Shown piece by piece: positions 20,646 to 30,015 of a stretch of DNA of 64,000 nt (position 1 is the stretch's first letter; each line of letters starts with the position of its first letter). Both the position numbers and the translations under genes were made by a program. Under the pieces are notes generated by a model. The model saw only the letters and a list, made by a program, of their open reading frames with translations. It made no database searches and was not told the origin of the DNA. Source of the stretch: Skeletonema tropicum (lineage: Eukaryota; Bacillariophyta; Thalassiosirophyceae; Thalassiosirales; Thalassiosiraceae); contig CM074141.1 in the NCBI GenBank assembly GCA_037178625.1, positions 1,674,001 through 1,738,000 on the forward strand, given 5' to 3'.

Positions 20646-22642
20646 CAACGGGACAACTCAAACGAGACGAAGATTATGATGATGAAAATGATGCAATGAA
20701 CGAATCTACAACAGCATCATCTACCACTACCGCCGCTGCGTCGTCATGTTGCAACGGTAAAGAAAATTGGATGTGCCTCCATTGTGGATTATTACTATGT
20801 TCACGATATGAACATGGACATGCCAAATTGCACTGGGAGGATACCAAATCTGCTCAATTGGAGGATCATACTACTAATATCCACAATATGGCATCCTCAG
20901 TATTGGATACGAAGTCGTCAAATAATGATCATGTTATGGAAACAACAACAACAACTGCTAGCAGCAGCGGGGAGAAGAATGAAGCAACAGGACATTGTAT
21001 TGCAATAAGTTTGGCAGATTTATCCGTGTGGTGTTATGAATGTAATGCGTATTTGCATCATGATTCTTTGGTTGGGTTGATGAAGCGTTTGGAGGTGTTA
21101 AAGTTTGGAAGTAGTAGTGGTGGTGAAAAAGATGATGAGAAGGAGGAGGAGGTGATGGAGAGTGAGAATATTGAAAAGGAAGAAGGTGGTTCGATGTCAA
21201 TATCCAATAGTAATGAGAAGGAGGACAATAATATGGATTTAGGCGAAGCAACAAAACCTGCCGCTCTTGAGAATGATATCAATGAGAAACAATCCAGCGG
21301 TCTTGGCATCAATAAGAGAAAAAGTCAACCAAAAAAGCTCGTAGTGGGGCAAGGGGGGACGGCGTTATTATCATCACCCAACAGGGGTCAAGGTGGTGCA
21401 TCACAGGATGATCAAAATGACAGCAGCTCCGAAAATAGTATCGGTAGTGGAGAAGGCTCCGAAAACGATAATAATGGAGACGAAAACAGCAGCAGCAGCA
21501 GCAGCAACGCATCAGGCTCTTCCTCAGATAGCTCTCAACAAGCAGCAATTCTTGCCGCTCTTCTCCAGGGGGGACAAGGGGAGGCAATTCGTGCCTACCT
21601 CAATCGACACGAGTCATTTAATACTTCCGACATGGGCCAATGTGTCCCGATGCATATGCCTGCACCACCCTCGTTCCCAAACGAGATGGCTGATTTTCTT
21701 CGCTCACCACTTTGTCGGAGTATCTGCGTCCTAGCCGGGGCAGGAATGTCAGTGAGCAGTGGCATTCCCGACTTTCGCAGTGCTGGTGTTGGTTTGTATG
21801 ATACCATCCGACCAGAGTTATTGACAGCAACAGAGTTGGAACAAGCCATCATTGAGGATGATCCGACAATAGCGTTAGACAAGGGGATGTTCTTGCGCAA
21901 TCCCTTGCCCATGCTTGAACTCAAACGTGATTTTATTTTGGGCACGCAGGCGAAGAAATGGAAGGCGACTCTAGCGCATCGATTTGTCGAGTTGTTACAT
22001 ACCAAACTTGGAAAGTTGACGAGATTGTACACGCAAAATATAGATGGTTTGGAGTTACAAACCACGATACCCAAGGAGAAAATTGTCAATGTTCATGGGT
22101 CAATGGGGGCCGCAGCGTGCGAAATGTGTGAGGCGGAAGTCGACTTTGACGAATTTTGCGACAAGATTTCCAGCAATATCAAAGATATTACTGGGCGAGA
22201 TGAAAATGCCCCGGAGACATCTACACCAATCACATGTGACGCGTGTGGTAATCCAACTGTCAAACCGACAATTGTACTTTTTCATGGATCCATGCCGCAG
22301 CTGTTTCATCGTCGTGTTGCCGAGGACCTACCTGAGTGCGATTTATTGATCATCATCGGCACCTCTTTGCAAGTATCGCCTGCGAATAGTTTGGTGTATA
22401 GAATCCCTCCTACTGCATTACGAATGGTGATGAATAATGAAAAGGTAGGACGAAGGCTGGGTATTCTTTACGGTGAGGATTCCGTGAGGGATGTATTTGC
22501 GCACGGCCATTCTGATGAGACATGTCTTGATCTCTGCTCTGCTATGGGTTGGCTCCCCGACTTGGCTGAAATTATTGATGAGCTTCCAGAAAGTTCGGCG
22601 AGGTTGTTGCGTCAACGGCTCGAGCAGCGTGAGGAAGAGTGA
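20093..22642 (+). CDS. Sirtuin deacylase fused to UBA-like and ZnF-UBP domains
   Basis: An 849-residue single exon. Residues ~22-66 look like a UBA-like helical bundle (TIDQLTTIFSFPPHIASDAV..YNWILDN). Residues ~95-335 are a ZnF-UBP ubiquitin-binding finger, split by Gln- and Ser-rich insertions: C-P-H-L near the start, MCLHCGLLLCSRYEHGHAKLHW in the middle, and GHCIAISLADLSVWCYECN at the end. After ~190 low-complexity residues comes a Sir2 domain (~535-835): GAGMSVSSGIPDFRS (NAD loop), TQNIDGLE, the catalytic His in VNVHGSMG (about residue 667), zinc cysteines in C-E-M-C and C-D-A-C, and IIIGTSLQVSPAN. Sirtuins use NAD+ to remove acyl groups from lysines. The fusion implies recruitment to ubiquitin or ubiquitinated proteins, as in HDAC6. 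A putative TATA-poor 5' flank is shared with the CSSEGC 3' duplication. Confidence 0.9.
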
Positions 22643-22739
22643 ATTTGGACAGGAAGTCATAATTGGAGTATACTGTACATAACAAAATAGAGCCCTCATC
22701 TCTTTTGTGTGGCTTTAACCTTTCTATAAGCATTACTGA
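22643..22739. other. Sirtuin 3' flank
   Basis: This is a short AT-rich stretch after the sirtuin stop codon. No separate feature is recognised. Confidence 0.4.
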
Positions 22740-23879
22740 TCAATTTTGACCTTTCGGATGCTCTACGTTTTTCCTTCTCGGACGAATTTGCTTGCACGTC
22801 AGGATGATGTTTCAGCATTGCAGGATGCAAACGTAGTGAGAATTGTCTGGTTAAGGATAGCATACAACAGAGGGCCCGTTTTCCTTGAGAAGTTGAAGCA
22901 TAGTAGCGTTATCAGATGCAGTACCAACTCCGCCGAGATCATCAGCATACCAGGGTTGGAGAGCCCCAGGGACTTTTCTCCTCAACCATTCAGCTAGGGG
23001 CATCAGATCGATGCCATAGCACACCTTAGACAGACAGCACCCCTGCGTGATGCCCTCCCTGTACGCAATGACGGTAGGGTCTTCTCCCATTTCATTCCGC
23101 AGCATAAAGCAAAGGCTATGGTGGCGATAGCGGTTGAAAGCTATCTTCGCGAGTGGGGGGCATCGATGGTATACCTCCCACAACATATTTTATCGATTGA
23201 GTTCATTGAAAGCATTGCGAGCATCCACTAAGAGTAGACCATAACCACTCCCTGGGATGTAGTGCGAGTTTTCCATGTCAGGTTGGGATATTCAGGGAAG
23301 GGTGGGGTGGGTGGGTCAGTGCTCGCCTCCGCTGTTGAGGCATCCGCCATTGGCTCTTCAATCTTTCTAGAACCTTCCATCACACTATCATCAACTCCAT
23401 CTCCATCTGTCCCTTCTTCTCCATCTCTTTTCTCCGTCTCTGGATTAGTCGCTGTGTTCTGCGTCTTCAGCCACCCAGCCATCGCCAGTTCTGGAAATAC
23501 TTCCAGCATGACATGGGTCGCACCTTCTAGGGGGTGGTGTGGTGTAGTGGTATCACCGCCTCTCTTCTGGTTCGGGGTCTTGGGTTCGAGTCTCCCCCGT
23601 GCCAAATCCTGGCTGTTTGAGGTGTCGCAGCTCGGAGTGCGATCTGGGAAAAAAGACCATTACTTGGTTTGGAATTTCATATCACTGCCTCTTTGCTAAT
23701 TCCGGGGTGATGGAAAAACTGTTGGTTATTTGCTTAATTACACTCGACGGGTAGTAACTTGTGACATTGCTCTAGATAATTGTAGATAATTTCGCCCCTG
23801 GAGGGCCAACCATGACGTACTTTAAGATTTCCGTTAATTTTTTTTTGGGTCGAACCTTCTATGCTAGCCTGAAGTCCAG
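22740..23879 (-). pseudogene. Decayed reverse transcriptase element, 3' part
   Basis: Read on the minus strand, about 23255-22851 encodes RT motifs: GYGLLLVDARNAFNELNR (motif A Asp and Phe), then a TAA, then LWEVYHRCPP, REGITQGCCLSK (motif B) and PWYADDLGG (motif C, YADD). Further down, toward 22740, similarity continues in other frames, with stops. It belongs with the fragment at 29754-30015, from which it was separated by the Ty3 insertion: CAG of the RT motif LCAG abuts LQASIEG across the insertion site. About 600 bp between LQASIEG (about 23870) and motif A is longer than I would expect and contains the tRNA-like stretch. The RT class (LINE-like or other) cannot be decided here. Confidence 0.75.
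23533..23604 (+). ncRNA. tRNA-like sequence with A and B boxes (degenerate tRNA or SINE head)
   Basis: TGGTGTAGTGG at 23540-23550 matches the Pol III A box, and GGTTCGAGTCT at 23583-23593 matches the B box except for its last base. Their spacing is that of a 72-nt tRNA. The D stem GGTG/CACC pairs perfectly, but the anticodon and T stems have two or three mismatches and the acceptor stem has two mismatches and G-T pairs. If read as a tRNA the anticodon would be TCT (Arg). It is therefore more likely a pseudo-tRNA or the head of a SINE inserted in the dead RT element. Confidence 0.4.
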
Positions 23880-24106
23880 TGTCCAATCTAGCTAACAATT
23901 GAGCTTATTATTGATCAATAGATGTAACGAATAGAATTATTATAACTTAAAATATAAAGGAAACGATCAACGTTTTTGGGTTCGGTTCAACTTGTGCTTT
24001 CATTGGCGATGGCCGCGAGAAAGCATTCCGAAACATATTGAGAAACGAGAAACCAGATAACATAAATATGAATTTGATTGATGTCCGACACTACGTAGGT
24101 GTGACA
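23880..24106 (-). repeat. 3' LTR of the Ty3-type element
   Basis: On the minus strand it starts TGTCACACC and ends GATTGGACA. I see no difference from the LTR at 29527-29753. Confidence 0.92.
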
Positions 24107-24117
24107 TTCTACCCCTC

Positions 24118-27100
24118 CTAAGAGGGCGCAACGATTTGTTGTAAGACTTGAGGTGTAGGTTGCCTATAGGGCTTGACGCGTCGGATGTTGAGACGCTCTT
24201 GTAGATGTTGGGTGAGTTGAATAGTGATGTTACCATTGACATGGATTCTTGTGATAGTGAAGGGGCCCTTCCAACGATCATCGAGTTTGGCAGGATCGAA
24301 GATCTTCTTCATGACTTGTTCTCCAACGCGATAATCGTAGCTGTACCGCTTGGCGTTGAGTCGTTTGGCATCCTTGTCGACACGGCGTTGGCGGCGAAGG
24401 TTGATCTCGTTCATATCATATTGAACTGGAAGGTTGAAGATCATATCGCGTCCAAAGGCCAGTGCTGCTGGGGCATACCCAGTAGATTGCGACGGGGTTG
24501 CACGGATAGAACTGAGAGTATCAGATAAGATTGTTCCCATCAAGTCTTCGGCTTCAGTCAAGGTGCGAGGGTTGTGATTGGAAAGTTGAGCTCGAATGGA
24601 GTTTCCCATAGTAAGATGCAGGCGTTCGATGATCGCATTGCTTTGGGGGTTACGAGCTGTCGATGGGGCTGATGCAATACCAGCATCGTGCAACAACCGC
24701 TGGAACTGAGGTCCAATAAATTCACCACCTTGATCATGAGCGCAAACTTCGGGTCTTGGATATCTTGAGAGCCATAATTCATTGAACTTGCGAGCTACGT
24801 TTTCGCTAGTCTTGCGCTTGATCATGATGGCATCTGGGTAACCAGTGGCACGATCGATTGCCGTCAGGGCATAGAACTCATAGGCTTTACCGTGTCGTCC
24901 TGATGTTTTGACATACCACGGGCCCACAAGGTCTACGTCACATTGCTTCCATGGATTGAGATCTTGTACTTGACGTGGAGGGAAATGGCCATAGCCGCGT
25001 TGGCCAATCTTTGTGCGCTGACAAACATCGCACGAAAAGGCTGCTATTCGGGCTGCTAATTGGGGATGATAGAACTTGGAAAGTGCATAAGTAACTGCCT
25101 TTGCTCCTGGATGATTCAACAGGAGGTGGAAGTATTCAATCGCGGCATCCACGGCATTGTCTGTGAGGACTATCTTCAAGGTCGATTCATCTTGAGGAGT
25201 AGGGCTATAGCAAATCAGCGACGTATCATGGCGACCAAACGTTCGACGATGGTAGAACGTTGGGGAAGTAGTGAGCTTCTGCTGAAGGGTAGGACAGCGG
25301 CTCTGCTCTTCTGCAAGCCATTGATAGCGCAAAGGGTTCTGGACGGTAGAAGGAAGATTCATGAACTGTTGCAATTGATGTAGCGGGAACTCGTCATCAC
25401 TGGCCAACTCTGCTAGTTGTTCTTCAAAGATGCTGGGTTCTTCATCTTGATTGACATCTTGGGGAACTGGATTGAATTGAACTGGAGTAGGGGATAGTTC
25501 ATCCTGCCTCTTCTCGGCTCCTGAGAAATCAAACTTGGGGAGTCGACTGTACGCGTCCGCTAGCACATTAAGCTTGCCTGGATGATAGAACCATTCGGCA
25601 TGAAAAGATTCGAGGAAACATCTCCAACGAAGGACTCTCTGACTGTTCAGGTTAGAGAATGTAAGGTTGCGATGGTCAGTGAAGATTTTGATCTTTGCTC
25701 CAAATAGCATGGTACGATATTCCGTGAGAGTGCTGACGATTGCCAGGAGCTCCTTCTCCATCGTTGTGTATCGAGACTGTGCCGCCGAGAGTCTTTTGGA
25801 GTAATACGCAACAGGGCGCCCGCCTTGAAGTATGGCTGCTCCCAGTTGATAATCAGAACTGTCCGTGTAGACTTCAAAAGGCTCATTGTGGTTGGGGTAG
25901 GCACACAAAGCATCACTTGCAATAACTTGCTTCACTTCCTGAAAAACTTTCTCTAATTCTGGAGTCCAAACGATCGGTGCTTTCTTCTTCTGAATACCGC
26001 GGATAAGTTGAGTGAACGGAGAGAGGAGATGGCTTCGTCGAGGCCAGAAGTCACGATACCAGTTGATGAGGCCCACAAGCGTTCGCACTTCGCTAGCGTT
26101 GGTAGGCCGTTTCAAATCAAGAACCGCTTGAACTTTCTTCTGCCAAGGTTGAATGCCATCCTTGGAGACCCAATGACCAAGGAAGTCCCCTTCTGCAATA
26201 CCGAATTCGCACTTCAAAGGGTTAACACTAAACCCTGCCTCTTCAAGGCGCCTGAACACTTCGTTGAGGGTGCGTGTATGGTCTTCCCAAGTATCTGACC
26301 ATATGGCGATGTCATCAATGTAAACTTCAACGTCATCTAAATCTCGAAGAACTTCCTCAATAACTGACTGCGCAAATGCTGGAGAGTTGCGGAGACCCAT
26401 AGGAGCTCTCGTCCAACGAAAGAGACCGAACGGTGTTGATATAGTGGTGAGGTCCTTAGCTTTGTCCGTCAATTCAAACGAATAGAACATCATGCTCAAA
26501 TCAAGTTTCGTCATGTACCGGAATCCCGAACGCTTTCGGATCAGGTCTTGGATGATAGGGAGAGTATAATCCTTGGGTTTGATGACCTTATTGAGCTCAC
26601 GTAGATCTGCTATGAAACGAACTTTGCCATCTTTCTTGGGAACAATAAACGAAGGCAGTCCCCATGCAGACGGGCCAGAGACTCTTTCAAGAACACCTAT
26701 GTCGATGAGACGCAGCAACTCCTTCTTGAATGTTTCCATATGGACTCGAGGAGTAGGGTAAGGCCGCCGAAAAACTGGTTGTGCTCCTGGTTGTAATTCA
26801 ATATCCATCTTGGCTCCTTTGTAGACATGAAGCTTGCCGTCGAAGAGCTTGTAATGCTTGCGTAACATCTCGCTGAGGTCCTGGCGCTGAGTCGGAGACA
26901 GATGCTGACAATTCTCTTTGATGACCTCATCCACATTTATCTCGTCATAGGTTGAATCAGCAATTGACGTAGCGAAAGAGTCGAGGTAGTTCAGATCGTC
27001 ATCTTCATCTTCAATGATGCATCCATCGATTGCTGCACTTAGTCGCTCCTTTGTAAAGTTGGAGTTCATTGGAATGCGCTTGCCCTGCCACCCGAGCTCG

Positions 27101-28014
27101 AGTCTTTCGTAATCAACTATTAGACCTATCTTCCGCAGGAAATCATTACCAAGTATCAAATCAAACGAACACTTGGCGTCAAAGACGAGGAACTCTTGAC
27201 TGTCAACGGTGAGGTTGGCATCGAATTCAGGGAACTTGATTCCTTCACCGAGGAGGGATCCAACTGGTGCATAGTTGCCTGCAATGGTATTACATATTGT
27301 TGTTTTTGATGGTTGAAGAAGGGCTCCTCCGGGTGGTAAAACACTACGGTGAGCCATCGATACGCTGCCACCGGTGTCAAAAAGGCACTTGAGGAAGCGA
27401 TTGGATTCGACTCCATTGACTGACTTGACCATAGCGTATGCAGTTGCCATAGGGACTGTTCTGCCTTTTGAATCTACTTGGAAGGTGATCTGAGGGTCAC
27501 TGAACTGAAATGACTCGAGGATCGCCCCAAATTGCTTGACTCGTTTGTCACAAATGCTTGGTAGCTGCAATGCTGCTCCCAAATCGACTAGTTCATTGCC
27601 GTAAGATTCAACGACTGTATCTGGAAAAATGTTGAAATCCCAAGCTTCCGCATTAGATTGGCCTGGGATTGGATCGAGCACGTGATATTCAGGACAATCC
27701 ACTCTCTGCGCTTCGATAGCGACTACTTCATTAGTGAAAGGAATGTTGTTGATGGTTGCAGCTAGTGCATCCTCCGCAAAGTGACTATTGAACAATTCGT
27801 TCAAGAACTCATCATCATGAAGTTGAGCGTCTGATGCGATGCGGTCGAGCATTGGTGCAGGGCTAGAAGCTGGCTGCGCTCTTGGATCCTTACATATCGG
27901 GACTCCACTATTCAAGCTGGGCTGTGCTTGCAGAGCGGCAGGAACTGTATTATTGTTCCCGCGGATGCAACATGGAAGTTGAACATCAATCGCGCTCGGA
28001 GGCTCTGAGGTCAC
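24118..28014 (-). CDS. pol: Ty3-type Pol: protease, reverse transcriptase, RNase H, integrase
   Basis: The open frame spans 1298 codons from the GTG at 28014. It is in fact open upstream to the gag TGA at 28131-28129, so Pol is probably made as a Gag-Pol fusion and has no start codon of its own. Motifs: protease FDTGGS (about residue 213); RT with VPKKDGKVRF, FELTDKAKDLTTISTPFGLF and the active site YIDD (about 565); RNase H with YTDSSDYQLGAA, TMEKELLAIV and TDHRNL; integrase H-x-H..C-x2-C zinc finger (SCDVCQRTK, about 985); the DDE core (DVDLVGPW, HDQGGEFIG, NPQSNAIIERLH) to about 1140; and a GPF/Y-like C-terminus (RWKGPFTITRI). No chromodomain is seen. All key residues are present, so it may be active. 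Confidence 0.93.
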   Translation of the reverse strand: MTSEPPSAIDVQLPCCIRGNNNTVPAALQAQPSLNSGVPICKDPRAQPASSPAPMLDRIASDAQLHDDEFLNELFNSHFAEDALAATINNIPFTNEVVAIEAQRVDCPEYHVLDPIPGQSNAEAWDFNIFPDTVVESYGNELVDLGAALQLPSICDKRVKQFGAILESFQFSDPQITFQVDSKGRTVPMATAYAMVKSVNGVESNRFLKCLFDTGGSVSMAHRSVLPPGGALLQPSKTTICNTIAGNYAPVGSLLGEGIKFPEFDANLTVDSQEFLVFDAKCSFDLILGNDFLRKIGLIVDYERLELGWQGKRIPMNSNFTKERLSAAIDGCIIEDEDDDLNYLDSFATSIADSTYDEINVDEVIKENCQHLSPTQRQDLSEMLRKHYKLFDGKLHVYKGAKMDIELQPGAQPVFRRPYPTPRVHMETFKKELLRLIDIGVLERVSGPSAWGLPSFIVPKKDGKVRFIADLRELNKVIKPKDYTLPIIQDLIRKRSGFRYMTKLDLSMMFYSFELTDKAKDLTTISTPFGLFRWTRAPMGLRNSPAFAQSVIEEVLRDLDDVEVYIDDIAIWSDTWEDHTRTLNEVFRRLEEAGFSVNPLKCEFGIAEGDFLGHWVSKDGIQPWQKKVQAVLDLKRPTNASEVRTLVGLINWYRDFWPRRSHLLSPFTQLIRGIQKKKAPIVWTPELEKVFQEVKQVIASDALCAYPNHNEPFEVYTDSSDYQLGAAILQGGRPVAYYSKRLSAAQSRYTTMEKELLAIVSTLTEYRTMLFGAKIKIFTDHRNLTFSNLNSQRVLRWRCFLESFHAEWFYHPGKLNVLADAYSRLPKFDFSGAEKRQDELSPTPVQFNPVPQDVNQDEEPSIFEEQLAELASDDEFPLHQLQQFMNLPSTVQNPLRYQWLAEEQSRCPTLQQKLTTSPTFYHRRTFGRHDTSLICYSPTPQDESTLKIVLTDNAVDAAIEYFHLLLNHPGAKAVTYALSKFYHPQLAARIAAFSCDVCQRTKIGQRGYGHFPPRQVQDLNPWKQCDVDLVGPWYVKTSGRHGKAYEFYALTAIDRATGYPDAIMIKRKTSENVARKFNELWLSRYPRPEVCAHDQGGEFIGPQFQRLLHDAGIASAPSTARNPQSNAIIERLHLTMGNSIRAQLSNHNPRTLTEAEDLMGTILSDTLSSIRATPSQSTGYAPAALAFGRDMIFNLPVQYDMNEINLRRQRRVDKDAKRLNAKRYSYDYRVGEQVMKKIFDPAKLDDRWKGPFTITRIHVNGNITIQLTQHLQERLNIRRVKPYRQPTPQVLQQIVAPS

Positions 28015-28128
28015 ATTGTTGACATGATACTCAAGAGCAGCTGGGGCATTAGCATACCCTGTTACTTCTTCAAGGCTCGTAGAATAGATATCGATGAAAG
28101 TAGTGCAATTCCCAACAGGGTCGGCGTT

Positions 28129-29475
28129 TCAGGCCTGATGAGGGACGAAGACTCGTTGACCTTGGGCATTAACTTGGATGGAATAAAGTTGCTGTTGAAC
28201 AGGTGCTGACGGAGCTGTTGCTGCAGACGTAGCAAACATTGGAGCTGGTTGCGGAGGTGCTTGGGGAACTGGAGCTGGAGGTAGTTGAGCAGGTTGTTGA
28301 GGAGCTACGAGGTAAGATCCATGTTGCTGTTGCGGGGGTTCTTGCTCGTTGCTCTTGAAACGACGCTCATAACCTTTCTTCCACCAATATGGGGCAGACG
28401 TCCTGGTTTTGCCTTGATAGAACTTCTCAGCAAGCTCCTTCTTGAAATTAGACCCGTTGAAACAATAGATACAGTCTTTCCACTTATGGTTGTGATCAGG
28501 ATGAATTGAACATTGCTTGGAGTGGAACTCCTTGCCGTTGTTGGTGTTGTTACTGTTGTTCCCATTGCCATTGCGACCGCTCTTATTGCGGTTATTCTTC
28601 TTCTTCTTCCGTTGACGTCGATCTTGGCCTCCATCTCCATCGGCTTCATCGTCATCGTCGTCATCCTTCCTCTTCCTCTTCTTCTCTTCTTGCTGTTGAT
28701 ACTTCTTTCGGACTTCCTTGCCGTAATCTCGAGACCACCAGGCCTCTAGATACTCCATTACGTCGGTCCATACAAGGGCGTTGTTACCATTACCTTGGAG
28801 GTCATAAACATCAACGTCCTTCTCATCTTGGAGGAAATCTTTGGCCTCCTCGGGGAGACCAAGCATCAGAGCAGTAGTCTTTTGCATATCGGAACATTGC
28901 GCTCCTATACGAGGCATCATCTCACTGTATCTCCAAAGTTCTGACATTCGATCCACGAAGTTGCTTGGCTTGACTGGTAGGTTGAATTCCTTCTGGTGTT
29001 TGTACTGGATGCGAAGGATGTGCTGATCGAAGGCATCACCGGGGTTAGGATGTTTTGTCCACATGATGAAATAGGCACCAAGAGCATCCACGAAGTCCTG
29101 ATCGGTCGCTTGATTATTGTTATCCCAGTAGTCATGTCCCTCATCCATCAGCTTCCTCCACGTGTTCTTTGCAGGTCCATCGAGAAGCTTCCCGTAGTTG
29201 GCGAAGCGAGTGGCTGGGGCCCATTGACATTCATCCGCCATGTTGACGTAGGATTCGGCTTGGCCCAAGTAATGTTCAAGTTCCGTACTAGGTGCGTTAT
29301 CCCTGAACACAATGAAGTCTTCCTCAATCTTGCTTCCATCTGGGCGAAGTCCATAGATCCTTTTACTTCCGAAACGAGGCATCTCCCTGAGCGCTTCTGC
29401 ACTTTTGGAGGTGAGTTCGTTCCGAGCGTACCTGGTATGAAACAACCATGCGTTCTTTGATTTGTTGGTATTCAT
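28129..29475 (-). CDS. gag: Ty3-type Gag
   Basis: A 448-residue frame starts about 50 nt inside the 5' LTR. It has a helical capsid-like region, then a very basic and acidic stretch (KKRKRKDDDDDD, RRQRKKKKNN), then a Cys/His cluster, CSIHPDHNHKWKDCIYC. This looks like a variant nucleocapsid finger (C-x2-H-x4-5-H-x4-C-x2-C) rather than the usual CCHC knuckle. A Pro/Gln-rich tail follows. It ends in TGA at 28131-28129, after which the same frame runs into Pol with no further stop. Gag forms the particle that packages the element RNA. Confidence 0.85.
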   Translation of the reverse strand: MNTNKSKNAWLFHTRYARNELTSKSAEALREMPRFGSKRIYGLRPDGSKIEEDFIVFRDNAPSTELEHYLGQAESYVNMADECQWAPATRFANYGKLLDGPAKNTWRKLMDEGHDYWDNNNQATDQDFVDALGAYFIMWTKHPNPGDAFDQHILRIQYKHQKEFNLPVKPSNFVDRMSELWRYSEMMPRIGAQCSDMQKTTALMLGLPEEAKDFLQDEKDVDVYDLQGNGNNALVWTDVMEYLEAWWSRDYGKEVRKKYQQQEEKKRKRKDDDDDDEADGDGGQDRRQRKKKKNNRNKSGRNGNGNNSNNTNNGKEFHSKQCSIHPDHNHKWKDCIYCFNGSNFKKELAEKFYQGKTRTSAPYWWKKGYERRFKSNEQEPPQQQHGSYLVAPQQPAQLPPAPVPQAPPQPAPMFATSAATAPSAPVQQQLYSIQVNAQGQRVFVPHQA

Positions 29476-29526
29476 TTTGTACGTAGTTTTTCTTCTTGGT
29501 TGGTTTATATGGGAGTATTAATACTG

Positions 29527-29753
29527 TGTCCAATCTAGCTAACAATTGAGCTTATTATTGATCAATAGATGTAACGAATAGAATTATTATAACTTAAAAT
29601 ATAAAGGAAACGATCAACGTTTTTGGGTTCGGTTCAACTTGTGCTTTCATTGGCGATGGCCGCGAGAAAGCATTCCGAAACATATTGAGAAACGAGAAAC
29701 CAGATAACATAAATATGAATTTGATTGATGTCCGACACTACGTAGGTGTGACA
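29527..29753 (-). repeat. 5' LTR of the Ty3-type element
   Basis: It matches 23880-24106. It should carry the element's promoter; no TATA box was assigned. Just inside it (29515-29526) is the palindrome AGTATTAATACT, at the place where a primer-binding site is expected. Confidence 0.92.
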
Positions 29754-30015
29754 TCCAGCACAAAGTCGAACATTGTTACAGGCATCCCACGCTCGCTCCT
29801 TGCACTGATCAAGGATTGTTCCTGAGATCAGCCGCATCCAGATTTCACCGCAGCCGAAGGGGCGGACACCCGGCTCCTTATCCACTGCAAGCAGTCGCAC
29901 ATGATTGAGGGCATGGATTTTGGCATAATCCGGTTCATGTGGCCCACTCCGCCATTTCAACTCGGATAGCGTCTGAAGCTGCCCCATGTCGGGTAAACCA
30001 CGCTTTCAACATCAC
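29754..30015 (-). pseudogene. Decayed reverse transcriptase element, 5' part
   Basis: On the minus strand the sequence reads AWFTRHGAASDAIRVEMAEW, then after a frameshift HALNHVRLLAVDKEPGVRPFGCGEIWMRL and NNVRLCAG, up to the Ty3 insertion. LLAVDKEPGVRPFGCGE is a typical RT palm/fingers motif. It is the upstream portion of the RT at 22740-23879, and removing the Ty3 element with one tccag copy joins LCAG to LQASIEG in frame. Confidence 0.75.

Larger units (their letters stand above)
23880..29753 (-). mobile_element. Complete Ty3-type LTR retrotransposon
   Basis: Two 227-bp direct repeats (23880-24106 and 29527-29753), with TG..CA ends, bound the element. A 5-bp target duplication, tccag, flanks it at 23875-23879 and 29754-29758. 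Transcription is on the minus strand. The internal region codes Gag and a Pol in the order protease, RT, RNase H, integrase, which is the Ty3 order. A polypurine tract, AGGAGGGGTAGA on the minus strand, ends directly at the 3' LTR (24107-24118) and overlaps the pol stop codon. The leader between 5' LTR and gag is only about 50 nt. LTRs that read as identical plus intact frames point to very recent insertion. Confidence 0.93.

Noticed and set aside
21058..21587. Antisense frames opposite the sirtuin gene
   Set aside because: They mirror low-complexity Ser/Glu/Gln codons of the sense frame and show no domain.
23228..23605. 125-codon minus-strand frame overlapping the tRNA-like stretch
   Set aside because: It ends out of frame with the RT motif that follows and has no domain. 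It is probably a chance frame in decayed element DNA.
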